A DNA stretch of 64,000 nucleotides from Nemertoderma westbladi (lineage: Eukaryota > Xenacoelomorpha > Nemertodermatida > Nemertodermatidae): assembly GCA_032718475.1 (NCBI GenBank), contig JAUCBJ010008122.1, positions 1 to 64,000 of the forward strand, given 5' to 3'. The notes beneath the pieces were generated by a model. The model saw nothing but the letters and a program-made list of their open reading frames with translations. It searched no databases and was not told where the DNA came from. Each line of letters starts with the position of its first letter. The stretch's first letter is position 1. A program made the position numbers and the translations under genes. This document shows, piece by piece, positions 45,380 through 58,700 of this stretch.

Positions 45380-45524
45380 TCTTTATTAAGTTTATTTTGG
45401 TAGGTGTTTATGTTTGTCGTTCTGAATTTCCATTTCTAATACTATTGTAACTACAGTAGATGCTCTGTAAATGTCGTTTTTAAACAAGAAAGAGAACAAA
45501 TGTTTGATATAATTCAACTGTAAA

Positions 45525-45923
45525 CTATGGTGGCCCTGAGCGGCCAGTTTTGAAATCTTTTTTTTGGTTTCCCCGACTTTTGCAAACTCATTCGAACGAC
45601 TTTACAAAACAAATCTAATTTACTAGAGTGGTTTTTACTGTATACCGACAAACGTCCAATCAAGTTTGCTTCCCCGAGGCAAAAACGCATTCGGGGCAAA
45701 CAAAAAAATTACAAAAACAAACTTTTGTTTTCCTGAGTTTTGTAAAGTCTTTTGAACGAGTTTGCAGTAGTCGGGGTTACCGCACTCTGTTTGTATAGAA
45801 ACCATACTCCAACCAATTAGATTTGTGTCCCCGAGTTTTTTTTTATAAAGTGGTTTCGAGCAAACGGATTTGCAAACAAAAAAATAAGATAGGACTACCG
45901 GTAACAAAGCTGACCCACCATAG
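45525..45923. mobile_element. Small inverted-repeat element (possible MITE)
   Basis: Ends CTATGGTGGCCC (left) and, as complement, CTATGGTGGGTC (right), with further imperfect internal inverted similarity (for example AAATCTAATTTACTAGAGTGG against the complement of CCAACCAATTAGATTTG). About 400 bases, no ORF of note. The target duplication is too short to be sure of. Confidence 0.45.
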
Positions 45924-45971
45924 AACACATCCTTTTCCCTAAATTTGTGCTATACTGTATGTACTGTAGTA

Positions 45972-46804
45972 GTCAGTGGCGGATCTAGGATTTCTCCAAG
46001 GGGGGGGGGGGGGGGGGGGGGGGGGGGGATTATATATCATCTATTATAGGATCATTCCATGTAAAGTGCGGGACATTCGTACGACCTTTTGTGCATACTT
46101 TAGTACTGTACATCAAGAAAATGAACTAAAATGTTATAATGCTTGTGTTTCTTAGAAAAACCAATTATCGGTTATGTATAAAAAAAGCAGTTTGGAAAAC
46201 CTGCAGCAGTTTATGTCTCAGAATTATTGCTTCAAAAAATTGTAAAGTGCGGGACGCGTACGAAAGTGAAATTCTCAACTGCCAACTTCATTGCTAAAGT
46301 TCAGCGAATTGGGTAAAGTTAGTGGGAAATCTTTTGTTCCGTGATGTTCCTAGATATGTAGGGAAAATAAATTAGCCTTTAGTAAGATGGTAGGTAACAT
46401 CAATGAAACAGGGGAGTAGTTTAAGTGCAGCAAAGACATGTAAAGTGTGGGACATTTCACTGTAAAGTGCGGGACACGTGCGATTTTATCATTTATAAAC
46501 ACATTAAATCGTTAATTATTACATTTTTCCGGCTAAATCAGTGATAGTTATAAACTTTTCAGTGAGATTGCCACATACTGTATAATTTGAACTTAAAGAT
46601 AAATGAATGACAATGCAACTAGCCCTAACCAAAATACTAAACCTAACCTACCAAACCTAGTTGGCCCTGTAAAGCCCCTTACTATACTATGTACATGTAT
46701 ATATGTGACTGCCTGTCAAGTAAATGTTCAAGTATTTAAAGTATACAATTCCACTGGAGGTCCGGCCTATAGTAGGCCTACAGTGCACACTGTAATGATG
46801 AGGC

Positions 46805-46835
<31 letters not shown>

Positions 46836-49294
46836 AAATTATGGAATGGATTATAGATATAATTAATAGGCCTCCAACATACATCTGAGCGGGCTTTAAT
46901 ACGCCATTACAGCATTCCAATGTTGCGATACGTAACGAAACAAAGTTTTTCCTTTTCCTTTCTCAAAATTGGCCCCAGCATATAAAAAAGGGCGCAAAAA
47001 ACATTGCTTTGCCACTGGCAATGTACGAACACACCCAAATGGATTAGAAAAACAAATCGAGGCCAACATATAGTGCATAGTACTGCAAGTAAAACAGAAG
47101 AGTGGGCACAGCGATAGCAAATTTGTTTGTATCATTTGTTTGTAGCCTTAGCCTAAGCCCTAGTACAGCTTGCTTTATTATTACTGTACCTCCAGGCAGT
47201 TCAATATTATTTTAGGCTTATGTAAAACTACATTTTAAGTGCGCTGTAGTCCTAATGTAATTCAGATTACATAGACATTAGACCTGGAACTGTAGTGCAC
47301 CCATAAAACCGTTAATAAATAGTAGCGTACCATGTATGGTCTAGGCCGTGGCGCATATGGGAGATTGTATTTGTAGTACGCTCCATCCAGGAAGGGGTTA
47401 ATAGCAGGCCTATAAATAATATTCAGAGTTTGAAAAAACTAATAATAATAGGAATTAATAATTTGAGGATATTTACTAAAATATATGTGATCATCATGAA
47501 TTTTTTTCATAGTGTCTTAATAGCAGATGATATGAAGTGATTAAATGTCTGTTATGATTATTCCAGTTGAAGTTCTTCCATCTAAGTACACGTTTGTGGG
47601 GCCTTCCCGCAGCACGAGGCCCAGTTATGAGATACAAATTAAAATTGAGCGACTGTATCACAAAATCAGGTTTTGAGAAATTTACCCACACCACCAATCA
47701 ATCCAACAAAGGGGGACAGTACGTGTTCACCCCTTTTAATGGGGTGAACTGTATAATTGTATAATTTTTAATTATAATTATTTAAATCTTATACTGTAAA
47801 ACAATTAATTTCCTTTAAAAGGCAGGTTGAAAATGGTGTTTTTACCGTAATCAACTTAATTAACTAATTAACTGCTATTATCTTAGCTTCTCGAAGGCCA
47901 CACGGAAATTCTACTTGGAAAATTTCTAAACTTTTGCCAAACAACATGTGTACCAAGTTTGGATAGATTTCATCAAAGATTGGCCGAGTTATTAACGTTT
48001 AAAATTGAACGCGACAGAACGACAGGTTGATTAATGGTACCACTACGCTAAGGCTCACTCACTTCGTGGCTCGCCCCACACGCTTACTCTACTTCCTTTG
48101 ATATTTCTACTTTTTGTCCCGCACTTTACGTAAAGTGTGGGACACCTGTTTACCACATAACACGAAACACCACAAACAAACTAAGTACTCCAGATTAAAG
48201 ATACATATATTTGTGCTTTACAAACGATATATCTTCATTCTATTATAATATGTCTATCCTGTACAAACAAAATAAGGTGTTCAGCGTAAAGTGCGGGACA
48301 TTATGATGTAAGCAGATTATGAGCACTGAATATTTAGACACAACTTTGTTTTAATTGACAGCAAATGATTTCATTGGAAAATATTATTTTTTTGCTTCGA
48401 AAAGTACTCTACTACTTTGCCTTCTGCCTAAAGCTACTCATAAAACGCGGTTGTCATATTATGCACTCATTTCACAGTATTTTTGCAGTTTGAGAGGTAA
48501 AGCCGAATAACACCAGATTTCAGAAAGTTAACCAATTTTGATGCGGTTTTTTGTATTAAATTTGTAAACCGCATCATATATTGGTTCTGAAAATTGATAG
48601 GAGAAGCAATAATTCACTTTTTTCAAAATTGACACTGCGGTTGACATTTGCATGGAATGAGCCTTTAGCGACAGCAAATTTGAACACTAGTGGTCGAATT
48701 TCTGGTTGAAAATGATGAACTCAGGGTTTTGTGGGTTTTATATCTTTCAATATTAAATTATTCAATTTTAATTAAGGTTTCAATGACAAATGCCAATTTT
48801 TTTTTGAATTATTATATTAAAAGAAAAATTATTAATAGAAGGACTATTATTAATAGGAGGGCTGGGGCTGTTAATAAGGCTGGTGGGTATACTAGGGGTA
48901 CCACCTACCTTACCTGTCTTACTTTCTTATTTTTCTTTGGACAAGCCTGGGCTGGGATAATGTGAATTCTATCTGGTCTGGATGCTAATGTTACTTTAAC
49001 AAAGTTTGCCTTGTGGCTTGCCTGAGGAGACATTTTCATTAAAGTGAATATACAATAAAATGTAAAATGTGTATAAATGTCATAGAAATGGGATCTTTGG
49101 GAGGGGGGTCACATGTTTTTATTTGGTTTTCTTATTATTTGCTTGTGTTCGTTAAAATCATAATTAAAAATTCAATATTTTGCATCAGTTATTAAGTATA
49201 GTGACCGTTTCTTTCAAGGGGGGGGGGGGGGGGGGGGGGGGGGCACGTGCCCCCGTACCCCCCCCCCCCCCCCCCCTCTGGATCTGCCCCTGAC
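45972..49294. mobile_element. Non-autonomous hAT-like transposon
   Basis: Left end GTCAGTGGCGGATCTAGG, right end as complement GTCAGGGGCAGATCCAGAGG, each followed inward by a long G-run; CAGTGGCGGATC-type termini are characteristic of hAT transposons. Flanked by TGTAGTA (45965-45971 and 49295-49301), 7 bases by this boundary and 8 if it is shifted by one mismatch. 3.3 kb with no transposase frame. It carries repeated GTAAAGTGCGGGAC motifs (46061, 46242, 46440 with one change, 46462, 48286, and a palindromic pair at 48116-48143). Further G-runs are at about 46804-46830 and 49220-49243. Confidence 0.8.
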
Positions 49295-49301
49295 TGTAGT
49301 A

Positions 49302-50350
49302 TGATTCTTTACCGACGATATTATTATTAAGAATGACAGCAAATTCATTCTACTCGGTACCGGTAGTGTATTGGTCTTAATTCAATCACAATGACTGCAT
49401 TTACTGAATCATTAGATCCTATACCTTTCTTCCTGTACACCGCACTGATTGACAACAGACTAAAAGCGCCTAAATCCTGTAGATAAATTACATTCATAAG
49501 CCATCATCGCAAAGCCCTGATTATAAAAAAAAACTATGCCCCGACCATGTAATAATGATGCACACCTAACTTCCAACCAAGACCTACAATTTTTTTTTCA
49601 AATTTTTTTAATTTCATCACGAGCAGATTTTTATCACGATTACAAATTTTAACCCATTTAGCAAGATCTCTTTTACTTCTTGAGATGTGGCAGTATGTCC
49701 GTTTGACTGTTCGTCAAAATATAACCGACGGCCTGAAAGTCAGACAACAGTTGTCAAGCCATCAAATGCGAAACTCACACTCGAAATGAATCCTTCGCTT
49801 GGGACTTCACTCGTACTGCCTTTTTTCCCGGCTTGTCCCCTTGATAATGCCTTCCGCTGTGAGGCGAAACTTACCGATCAGATGACTACATGCAACTGTC
49901 GACACTGTAGGTCTTGGTTGCCTTTTTAAATTGTGGTAACATGGCCATCTGGTACAGTACCTACTGATGCAGCAGCAGCTGTACATACATACCGGAAAGG
50001 TTTTTATTTAACTAGTTTGACGAATTAAAATTAAGACGATTAATACATATTTTTCGATAATTCAAGCCTTTATTTTATTTAATATCATGCAGAATATTGT
50101 AATAACCAGTAAAGATACCAAAACCAATAAAGTCGCACCTTTGTCAACATGTACTGATGTGGGTAGGCCTACATAAATTTTTAGCGAAAATAAGCGAATC
50201 ACATAATAGATCAGTAAAGCCACCAATAAAGCCACCACACCTTTGTCATTTCATAATAATAATAATAATAGGTAGCGAATTACGTAGAGTACAGTAGATA
50301 CTATAGAAATACCCACAACCAATCCAATGCAGCAATAAAGTCGAATTGTT
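49302..50350. other. Intergenic, 3' side of the lectin gene
   Basis: AT-rich. A GTG-initiated 80-codon frame at 49687-49929 has no recognisable domain and is not called. Nothing else is supported. Confidence 0.45.
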
Positions 50351-51193
50351 TTATAAATCTCGACGGAAAATGTTGTTGTTGGCGTTGACTCCCCAAACTT
50401 CTCCGTTGTAATTGCTTACGCTGATTTGTCTCAACCCGCCTGCGACCTGCTTCCACACCGGATTTTGATTGTCACAAGAGATATTGTCAGCTTCGTAGAT
50501 TTTATCATCCACGCCTGTGGCCCAAAGGACACCGTTGGCTCCTGAGCTGATTGTCCGCAGCTTCAATTCTAGTTTGGAGATCCAGAGGGGAGTCGGTTCC
50601 AATGTGTTGCAGCGGAAGGATTTATCAAGATAGAAGTAGGTATTGGCAGTGTTGACTCCCCAGACGCCGGAATATCCGTAGGATATGTAGGAGAGACCGC
50701 CGGCTATTACGGTCCACCCTGTACCGACGTTGTCGGCGCAGGATATACCCGCTCTCTGGAAGATTTGGCCTCCCGCGTTGATACCATAAACTCCGTTGTC
50801 TATAGAGTTGACGGTGATTAGTGCCAATCCGCCGGCAACTTGGTTCCAACCACTTTCCCCTGTTGGTGTTGTTTCCGAGACATTTCCGCGGTAATAGATA
50901 CCTCCGCTGGGATGTATACCCCAAACGATGTCATGTCCGACAGCAATATTCTTCAAAGATCCATCAACGAGTTGCCACCTGGTTCCGGCTCCGGCTTTCT
51001 CATAAGTTCCCACCCTGTAGAAGATGTTGTTTGCGGCATTCACCCCCCACACTCCAGCCCTTCCTACATCAACGTGGGCGAGACCGCCGTCGATCAGTTG
51101 CCAATCTGATCCACTATAGTAAGCGTTTCCCGAGATAAACAACTGTGCGAACACAATGGTAACAATTAGTGCACGGTATTGGAATCGATTCAT
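50351..51193 (-). CDS. Secreted tectonin-repeat lectin (fish-egg lectin/tachylectin-1-like)
   Basis: A 280-residue protein with an N-terminal signal peptide (MNRFQYRALIVTIVFAQLF, cut likely after ISGNA) and six tandem tectonin repeats, each starting with Trp and containing GGL or a variant, then VWGV and a closing IF.R or IYYR (WQLIDGGLAHVDVGRAGVWG, WQLVDGSLKNIAVG, WNQVAGGLALITV, WTVIAGGLSYIS, a diverged fifth, WKQVAGGLRQISV). Six repeats fit a six-bladed propeller, as in tachylectin-1 and fish egg lectins, which bind bacterial surface sugars or egg glycans; the role here is inferred. The frame extends 28 codons upstream to an earlier ATG at 51277, but the ATG at 51193 places the signal peptide at the terminus. 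Intronless. Repeat 5 has lost the VWGV consensus (VLWATG). Confidence 0.9.
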   Translation of the reverse strand: MNRFQYRALIVTIVFAQLFISGNAYYSGSDWQLIDGGLAHVDVGRAGVWGVNAANNIFYRVGTYEKAGAGTRWQLVDGSLKNIAVGHDIVWGIHPSGGIYYRGNVSETTPTGESGWNQVAGGLALITVNSIDNGVYGINAGGQIFQRAGISCADNVGTGWTVIAGGLSYISYGYSGVWGVNTANTYFYLDKSFRCNTLEPTPLWISKLELKLRTISSGANGVLWATGVDDKIYEADNISCDNQNPVWKQVAGGLRQISVSNYNGEVWGVNANNNIFRRDL

Positions 51194-51367
51194 TATTGTT
51201 GCAGCTACTGGAGTTGATTTGTCAAACTTGTGTCGCAAATATAACAGATTCAATTCCAAATTCGTTATTGAAATCAATGCGTACAGGTACAGTACACACC
51301 TATAATGGGAAAATAAGTATAATTATTTTAACTACGTAAAAGTGCGGAATAGGGTCGTGATGGTACT

Positions 51368-51457
51368 GAATGTGCTCTTTGAATGGAATGTGCTCTTTGA
51401 ATGGAATGTGCTCTTTGAATGGAATGTGCTCTTTGAATGGAATGTGCTCTTTGAATG
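51368..51457. repeat. 18-bp tandem repeat, five exact copies, upstream of the lectin gene
   Basis: Five perfect head-to-tail copies of GAATGTGCTCTTTGAATG, 175-265 bases upstream of the lectin start codon. The location is promoter-proximal; a role as a transcription factor site cluster is only possible. Confidence 0.95.
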
Positions 51458-52751
51458 GACGCGAAACGAAACTGCAAACATCTACTGTATGACAATATTA
51501 TATTTATTAATCAAAAGGTAAACAAACACAAGAGTCTTGAACCCCAAAAACTACAAAAAATATAGAATCAGGACATTAATCCCAAAATAGTACTCAGCCC
51601 GTTTGAAATCAAAAATACATATCATATCGATATTGAATTGAAAGTGACATAGTCAGTAAGATAATGGTCCATGAAGCGCGCATTGTGCGTGTATGCCAAT
51701 GTTTGTTCCTTTTAACTCCGACCCCGCCTGGGGGTGTATATTATAATATTATTTAGAAATGCAAGCATTTCTGAACGAAATCATATATCTACTCTACTAC
51801 CATCAAAACTTACCTTTTTTGGTTATCTACAAAACGCCGATAACAAAAGTAAAACAAACTGAATTTTATTCCGTTGGTTCTTCCATAATATATAATAGTA
51901 TAAATACTAAGTTGTCAAGCAGATGTTTTTCCTACTATAATTTTTTCAAGAACTACATCTATTTGTTGATGTGGCTTCTTCCGATGTATAGTTATGAACA
52001 GTATTATTATCCAGTACCATTTGTTTGGGAAGTTGGAAACATCCACTGTAGACGCACTCTATGAGGATCGCTGGTATAGTTAGTTACTGTATAATAAAAT
52101 GGGCTTCATTCATCTGAGTCTAAATACTTGTAAAGGAAGGCCGCCTGCTTATCCTTCCTTGTCATACCGCTATTATTAGTATTTATATCGCTACAGACAT
52201 ATGTTTTTAGATATGTTAGGTTTGATCAAGAAATCAATCTACCGTTGCAAAATATTATTTCACAGAATTAGAGGTTGAAGTCAAAATAGTTCATTTGGTT
52301 TTAAAAAATCGAATTTTATTTTTTTACTTTTTCTAGAACGGAATTTTTTGGTAATTCTGAAACTGTAAACGAACTTTTCATATCTATTTTAGTTTTGGAG
52401 TTATTTGATTTTTTGTACACCTCACTCATTTTGAAATTATTATAAATTTAAGTGGCCAATTTTTGGTAAGATTGCTATTACTTTTTCAAACAATACCTAT
52501 CTAGATGTAAAGCATTGTACAGTATCCTAATGCGGAGACCCATGAGACCTCCAACCAATCGCTACCTCAGTTCTAAAACCGTGTAATTCAAAAATCTTGA
52601 AAAGTGCTTTTATTCGATATTTTGTTAGCAAATGTAATGAGCTGCATGATATAGTATGTTTAATTAGTCTGTTGGATGAATTTTTCTTCCCCAAATAAAG
52701 CACTTTCACTTATTACTGTACAAGCTACCACGGAAATGTTCATGTAACTTA
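51458..52751. other. Non-coding region between the lectin gene and the megasatellite
   Basis: AT-rich, no supported gene. The 101-codon frame at 51759-52064 has no recognisable features. The array begins abruptly after ACTTAAAGGCG at about 52751. Confidence 0.5.
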
Positions 52752-55700
52752 AAGGCGTGGACATACACGGTTTTAAATCAGCGTTTTGGACTTACACGGT
52801 TTTAAATATCAGCATTTTGGACTTACACGGTTTTAAATCAGCGTTTTGGACTTACACGGTTTTAAATCAGCGTTTTAGACTTACATGGTTTTAAATCAGG
52901 GTTATGGACTTACACGGTTTTAAATCAGGGTTTTGGACTTACACGGTTTTAAATCAGCGATTTGGACTTACACGGTTTTAAATCAGCGTTTTGGACTTAC
53001 ACGGTTTTAAATATCAGCGTTTTGGACATACACGGTTTTAAATCAGCGCTTTGGACTTACACGGTTTTAAATCAGGGTTTTGGACTTACACGGTTTTAAA
53101 ACAGCGTTTTGGACATACACGGTTTTAAATCAGCGTTTTGGACTTACACGGTTTTAAATCAGGGTTTTGGACTTACACGGTTTTAAAACAGCGTTTTGGA
53201 CATACACGGTTTTAAATCAGCGTTTTGGACTTACACGGTTTTAAATCAGCGTTTTGGACTTACACGGTTTTAAATCAGCGTATTGGACTTACACGGTTTT
53301 AAATCAGCGTTTTGGACTTACACGGTTTTAAATCAGCGATTTGGACTTACACGGTTTTAAATCAGCGTTTTGGACTTACACGGTTTTAAATCAGCGTTTT
53401 GGACTTACACGGTTTTAAATCAGCGATTTGGACTTACACGGTTTTAAATCAGCGTTTTGGACTTACACGGTTTTAAATCAGCGTTTTGGACTTACACGGT
53501 TTTAAATCAGCGATTTGGACTTACACGGTTTTAAATCAGCGTTTTGGACTTACACGGTTTTAAATATCAGCGTTTTGGACATACACGGTTTTAAATCAGC
53601 GCTTTGGACTTACACGGTTTTAAATCAGGGTTTTGGACTTACACGGTTTTAAAACAGCGTTTTGGACATACACGGTTTTAAATCAGCGTTTTGGACTTAC
53701 ACGGTTTTAAATCAGGGTTTTGGACTTACACGGTTTTAAAACAGCGTTTTGGACATACACGGTTTTAAATCAGCGTTTTGGACTTACACGGTTTTAAATC
53801 AGCGTTTTGGACTTACACGGTTTTAAATCAGCGTTTTAGACTTACATGGTTTTAAATCAGGGTTATGGACTTACACGGTTTTAAATCAGGGTTTTGGACT
53901 TACACGGTTTTAAATCAGCGATTTGGACTTACACGGTTTTAAATCAGCGTTTTGGACTTACACGGTTTTAAATATCAGCGTTTTGGACATACACGGTTTT
54001 AAATCAGCGCTTTGGACTTACACGGTTTTAAATCAGGGTTTTGGACTTACACGGTTTTAAAACAGCGTTTTGGACATACACGGTTTTAAATCAGCGTTTT
54101 GGACTTACACGGTTTTAAATCAGGGTTTTGGACTTACACGGTTTTAAAACAGCGTTTTGGACATACACGGTTTTAAATCAGCGTTTTGGACTTACACGGT
54201 TTTAAATCAGCGTTTTGGACTTACACGGTTTTAAATCAGCGTATTGGACTTACACGGTTTTAAATCAGCGTTTTGGACTTACACGGTTTTAAATCAGCGA
54301 TTTGGACTTACACGGTTTTAAATCAGCGTTTTGGACTTACACGGTTTTAAATCAGCGTTTTGGACTTACACGGTTTTAAATCAGCGATTTGGACTTACAC
54401 GGTTTTAAATAGCAGCGTTTTGGACTTACAAGGTTTTAAATCAGCGTTTTGGACTTACACGGTTTTAAATCAGCGTTTTGGACTTACACGGTTTTAAATC
54501 AGCGTTTTGGACTTACACGGTTTTAAATCAGCGATTTGGACTTACACGGTTTTAAATATCAGCGTTTTGGACTTACGCGGATTTAAATCAGCGATTTGGA
54601 CTTACACGGTTTTAAATCAGCGTTTTGGACTTACACGGTTTTAAATATCAGCGTTTTGGACTTACAAGGTTTTAAATCAGCGTTTTGGACTTACACGGTT
54701 TTAAATCAGCGTTTTGGACTTACACGGTTTTAAATCAGCGTTTTGGACGTATACGGTTTTAAATCAGCGTATTGGACTTACACGGTTTTAAATCAGCGAT
54801 TTGGACTTACACGGTTTTAAATCAGCGTTTTGGACTTACACGGTTTTAAATCAGCGTTTTGGACTTACACGGTTTTAAATCAGCGTATTGGACTTACACG
54901 GTTTTAAATCAGCGATTTGGACTTACACGGTTTTAAATCAGCGTTTTGGACTTACACGGTTTTAAATATCAGCGTTTTGGACTTACAAGGTTTTAAATCA
55001 GCGTTTTGGACTTACACGGTTTTAAATCAGCGTTTTGGACTTACACGGTTTTAAATCAGCGTTTTGGACTTACACGGTTTTAAATCAGCGTATTGGACTT
55101 ACACGGTTTTAAATCAGCGATTTGGACTTACACGGTTTTAAATCAGCGTTTTGGACTTACACGGTTTTAAATATCAGCGTTTTGGACTTACAAGGTTTTA
55201 AATCAGCGTTTTGGACTTACACGGTTTTAAATCAGCGTTTTGGACTTACACGGTTTTAAATCAGCGTTTTGGACTTACACGGTTTTAAATCAGCGTTTTG
55301 GACTTACACGGTTTTAAATATCAGCGTTTTGGACTTACAAGGTTTTAAATCAGCGTTTTGGACTTACACGGTTTTAAATATCAGCGTTTTGGACTTACAC
55401 GGTTTTAAATCAGCGTTTTGGACTTACACGGTTTTAAATCAGCGTTTTGGACTTACATGGTTTTAAATCAGCGTTTTGGACTTACACGGTTTTAAATCAG
55501 CGATTTGGACTTACACGGTTTTAAATCAGCGTTTTGGACTTACACGGTTTTAAATCAGCGTTTTGGACTTACACGGTTTTAAATCAGCGTTTTGGACTTA
55601 CACGGTTTTAAATCAGCGATTTGGACTTACATGGTTTTAAATATTAGCGTTTTGGACTTACGCGGTTTTAAATCAGCGTTTTGGACTTACACGGTTTTAA

Positions 55701-58700
55701 ATCAGCGTTTTGGACTTACACGGTTTTAAATCAGCGTTTTGGACTTACACGGTTTTAAATCAGCGTATTGGACTTACACGGTTTTAAATCAGCGATTTGG
55801 ACTTACACGGTTTTAAATCAGCGTTTTGGACTTACACGGTTTTAAATATCAGCGTTTTGGACTTACAAGGTTTTAAATCAGCGTTTTGGACTTACACGGT
55901 TTTAAATCAGCGTTTTGGACTTACACGGTTTTAAATCAGCGTTTTGGACTTACACGGTTTTAAATCAGCGTTTTGGACTTACACAGTTTTAAATATCAGC
56001 GTTTTGGACTTACAAGGTTTTTAATCAGCGTTTTGGACTTACACGGTTTTAAATATCAGCGTTTTGGACTTACACGGTTTTAAATCAGCGTTTTGGACTT
56101 ACACGGTTTTAAATCAGCGTTTTGGACTTACATGGTTTTAAATCAGCGTTTTGGACTTACACGGTTTTAAATCAGTGATTTGGACTTACACGGTTTTAAA
56201 TCAGCGTTTTGGACTTACACGGTTTTAAATCAGCGTTTTGGACTTACACGGTTTTAAATCAGCGTTTTGGACTTACACGGTTTTAAATCAGCGTTTTGGA
56301 CTTACACGGTTTTAAATCAGCGTTTTGGACTTACACGGTTTTAAATCAGCGATTTGGACTTACACGGTTTTAAATATCAGCGTTTTGGACTTACAAGGTT
56401 TTAAATCAGCGTTTTGGACTTACACGGTTTTAAATCAGCGTTTTGGACTTACACGGTTTTAAATCAGCGTTTTGGACTTACACGGTTTTAAATCAGCGAT
56501 TTGGACTTACACGGTTTTAAATATCAGCGTTTTGGACTTACGCGGATTTAAATCAGCGATTTGGACTTACACGGTTTTAAATCAGCGTTTTGGACTTACA
56601 CGGTTTTAAATATCAGCGTTTTGGACTTACAAGGTTTTAAATCAGCGTTTTGGACTTATACGGTTTTAAATCAGCGTATTGGACTTACACGGTTTTAAAT
56701 CAGCGATTTGGACTTACACGGTTTTAAATCAGCGTTTTGGACTTACACGGTTTTAAATCAGCGTTTTGGACTTACACGGTTTTAAATCAGCGTATTGGAC
56801 TTACACGGTTTTAAATCAGCGATTTGGACTTACACGGTTTTAAATCAGCGTTTTGGACTTACACGGTTTTAAATATCAGCGTTTTGGACTTACACGGTTT
56901 TAAATCAGCGTTTTGGACTTATACGGTTTTAAATCAGCGTATTGGACTTACACGGTTTTAAATCAGCGATTTGGACTTACACGGTTTTAAATCAGCGTTT
57001 TGGACTTACACGGTTTTAAATCAGCATTTTGGACTTACACGGTTTTAAATCAGCGTATTGGACTTACACGGTTTTAAATCAGCGATTTGGACTTACACGG
57101 TTTTAAATCAGCGTTTTGGACTTACACGGTTTTAAATCAGCGTTTTGGACTTACACGGTTTTAAATCAGCGATTTGGACTTACATGGTTTTAAATATCAG
57201 CGTTTTGGACTTACGCGGTTTTAAATCAGCGTTTTGGACTTACACGGTTTTAAATCAGCGTTTTTGACTTACACGGTTTTAAATCAGCGTTTTGGACTTA
57301 CACGGTTTTAAATCAGCGTTTTGGACTTACACGGTTTTAAATCAGCGTTTTGGACTTACACAGTTTTAAATATCAGCATTTTGGACTTACACGGTTTCAA
57401 ATATCAGCATTTTGGACTTACACGGTTTTAAATATCAGCGTTTTGGACTTACACGGTTTTAAATCAGCGATTTGGACTTACATGATTTTAAATCAGCGAT
57501 TTGGACTTACATGGTTTTAAATATCAGCGTTTTGGACTTACGCGGTTTTAAATCAGCGTTTTGGACTTACGCGGTTTTAAATCAGCGTTTTGGACTTACA
57601 CGGTTTTAAATCAGCGTTTTGGACTTACGCGGTTTTAAATCAGCGTTTTAGACTTTCATGGTTTTAAATCAGCGATTTGGACTTACACGGTTTTAAATAT
57701 CAGCATTTTGGACTTACACGGTTTTAAATCAGCGATTTGGACTTACACGGTTTTAAATATCAGTGTTTTGGATTTACGCGGTTTTAAATCAGCGTTTTGG
57801 ACTTACACAGTTTTAAATCAGCGTTTTGGACTTACACGGTTTTAAATCAGCGTTTTGGACTTACACGGTTTTAAATCAGCGATTTGGACTTACACGGTTT
57901 TAAATATCAGCGTTTTGGATTTACGCGGTTTTAAATCAGCGTTTTGGACTTACACGGTTTTAAATCAGCGTTTTGGACTTACACGGTTTTAAATCAGGGT
58001 TTTGGACTTACACGGTTTTAAATCAGCGTTTTGGACTTACACGGTTTTAAATCAGCGATTTGGACTTACACGGTTTTAAATATCAGCGTTTTGGACTTAC
58101 GCGGTTTTAAATCAGCGTTTTGGACTTACACGGTTTTAAATCAGCGATTTGGACTTACACGGTTTTAAATCAGCGTTTTGGACTTACACGGTTTTAAATC
58201 AGCGTTTTGGACTTACACGGTTTTAAATCAGCGATTTGGACTTACACGGTTTTAAATATCAGCGTTTTGGACTTACATGGTTTTAGATCAGCGTTTTGGA
58301 CTTACACGGTTTTAAATCAGCGATTTGGACTTACACGGTTTTAAATATCAGCGTTTTGGACTTACGCGGTTTTAAATCAGCGTTTTGGACTTACACGGTT
58401 TTAAATCAGCGTTTTGGACTTACACGGTTTTAAATCAGCGTTTTGGACTTACACGGTTTTAAATCAGCGTTTTGGACTTACACGGTTTTAAATCAGCGTT
58501 TTGGACTTACGCGGTTTTAAATCAGCGTTTTGGACTTACATGGTTTTAAATCAGCGATTTGGACTTACACCGTTTTAAATATCAGCGTTTTGGACTTACG
58601 CGGTTTTAAATCAGCGTTTTGGACCTACACGGTTTTAAATATCAGCATTTTGGACTTACACGGCTTTAAATCAGCGTTTTGGACTTACACGGTTTTAAAT

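Noticed and set aside
49687-49929. 80-codon GTG-initiated frame
   Set aside because: No ATG, no domain recognised, no supporting signals.
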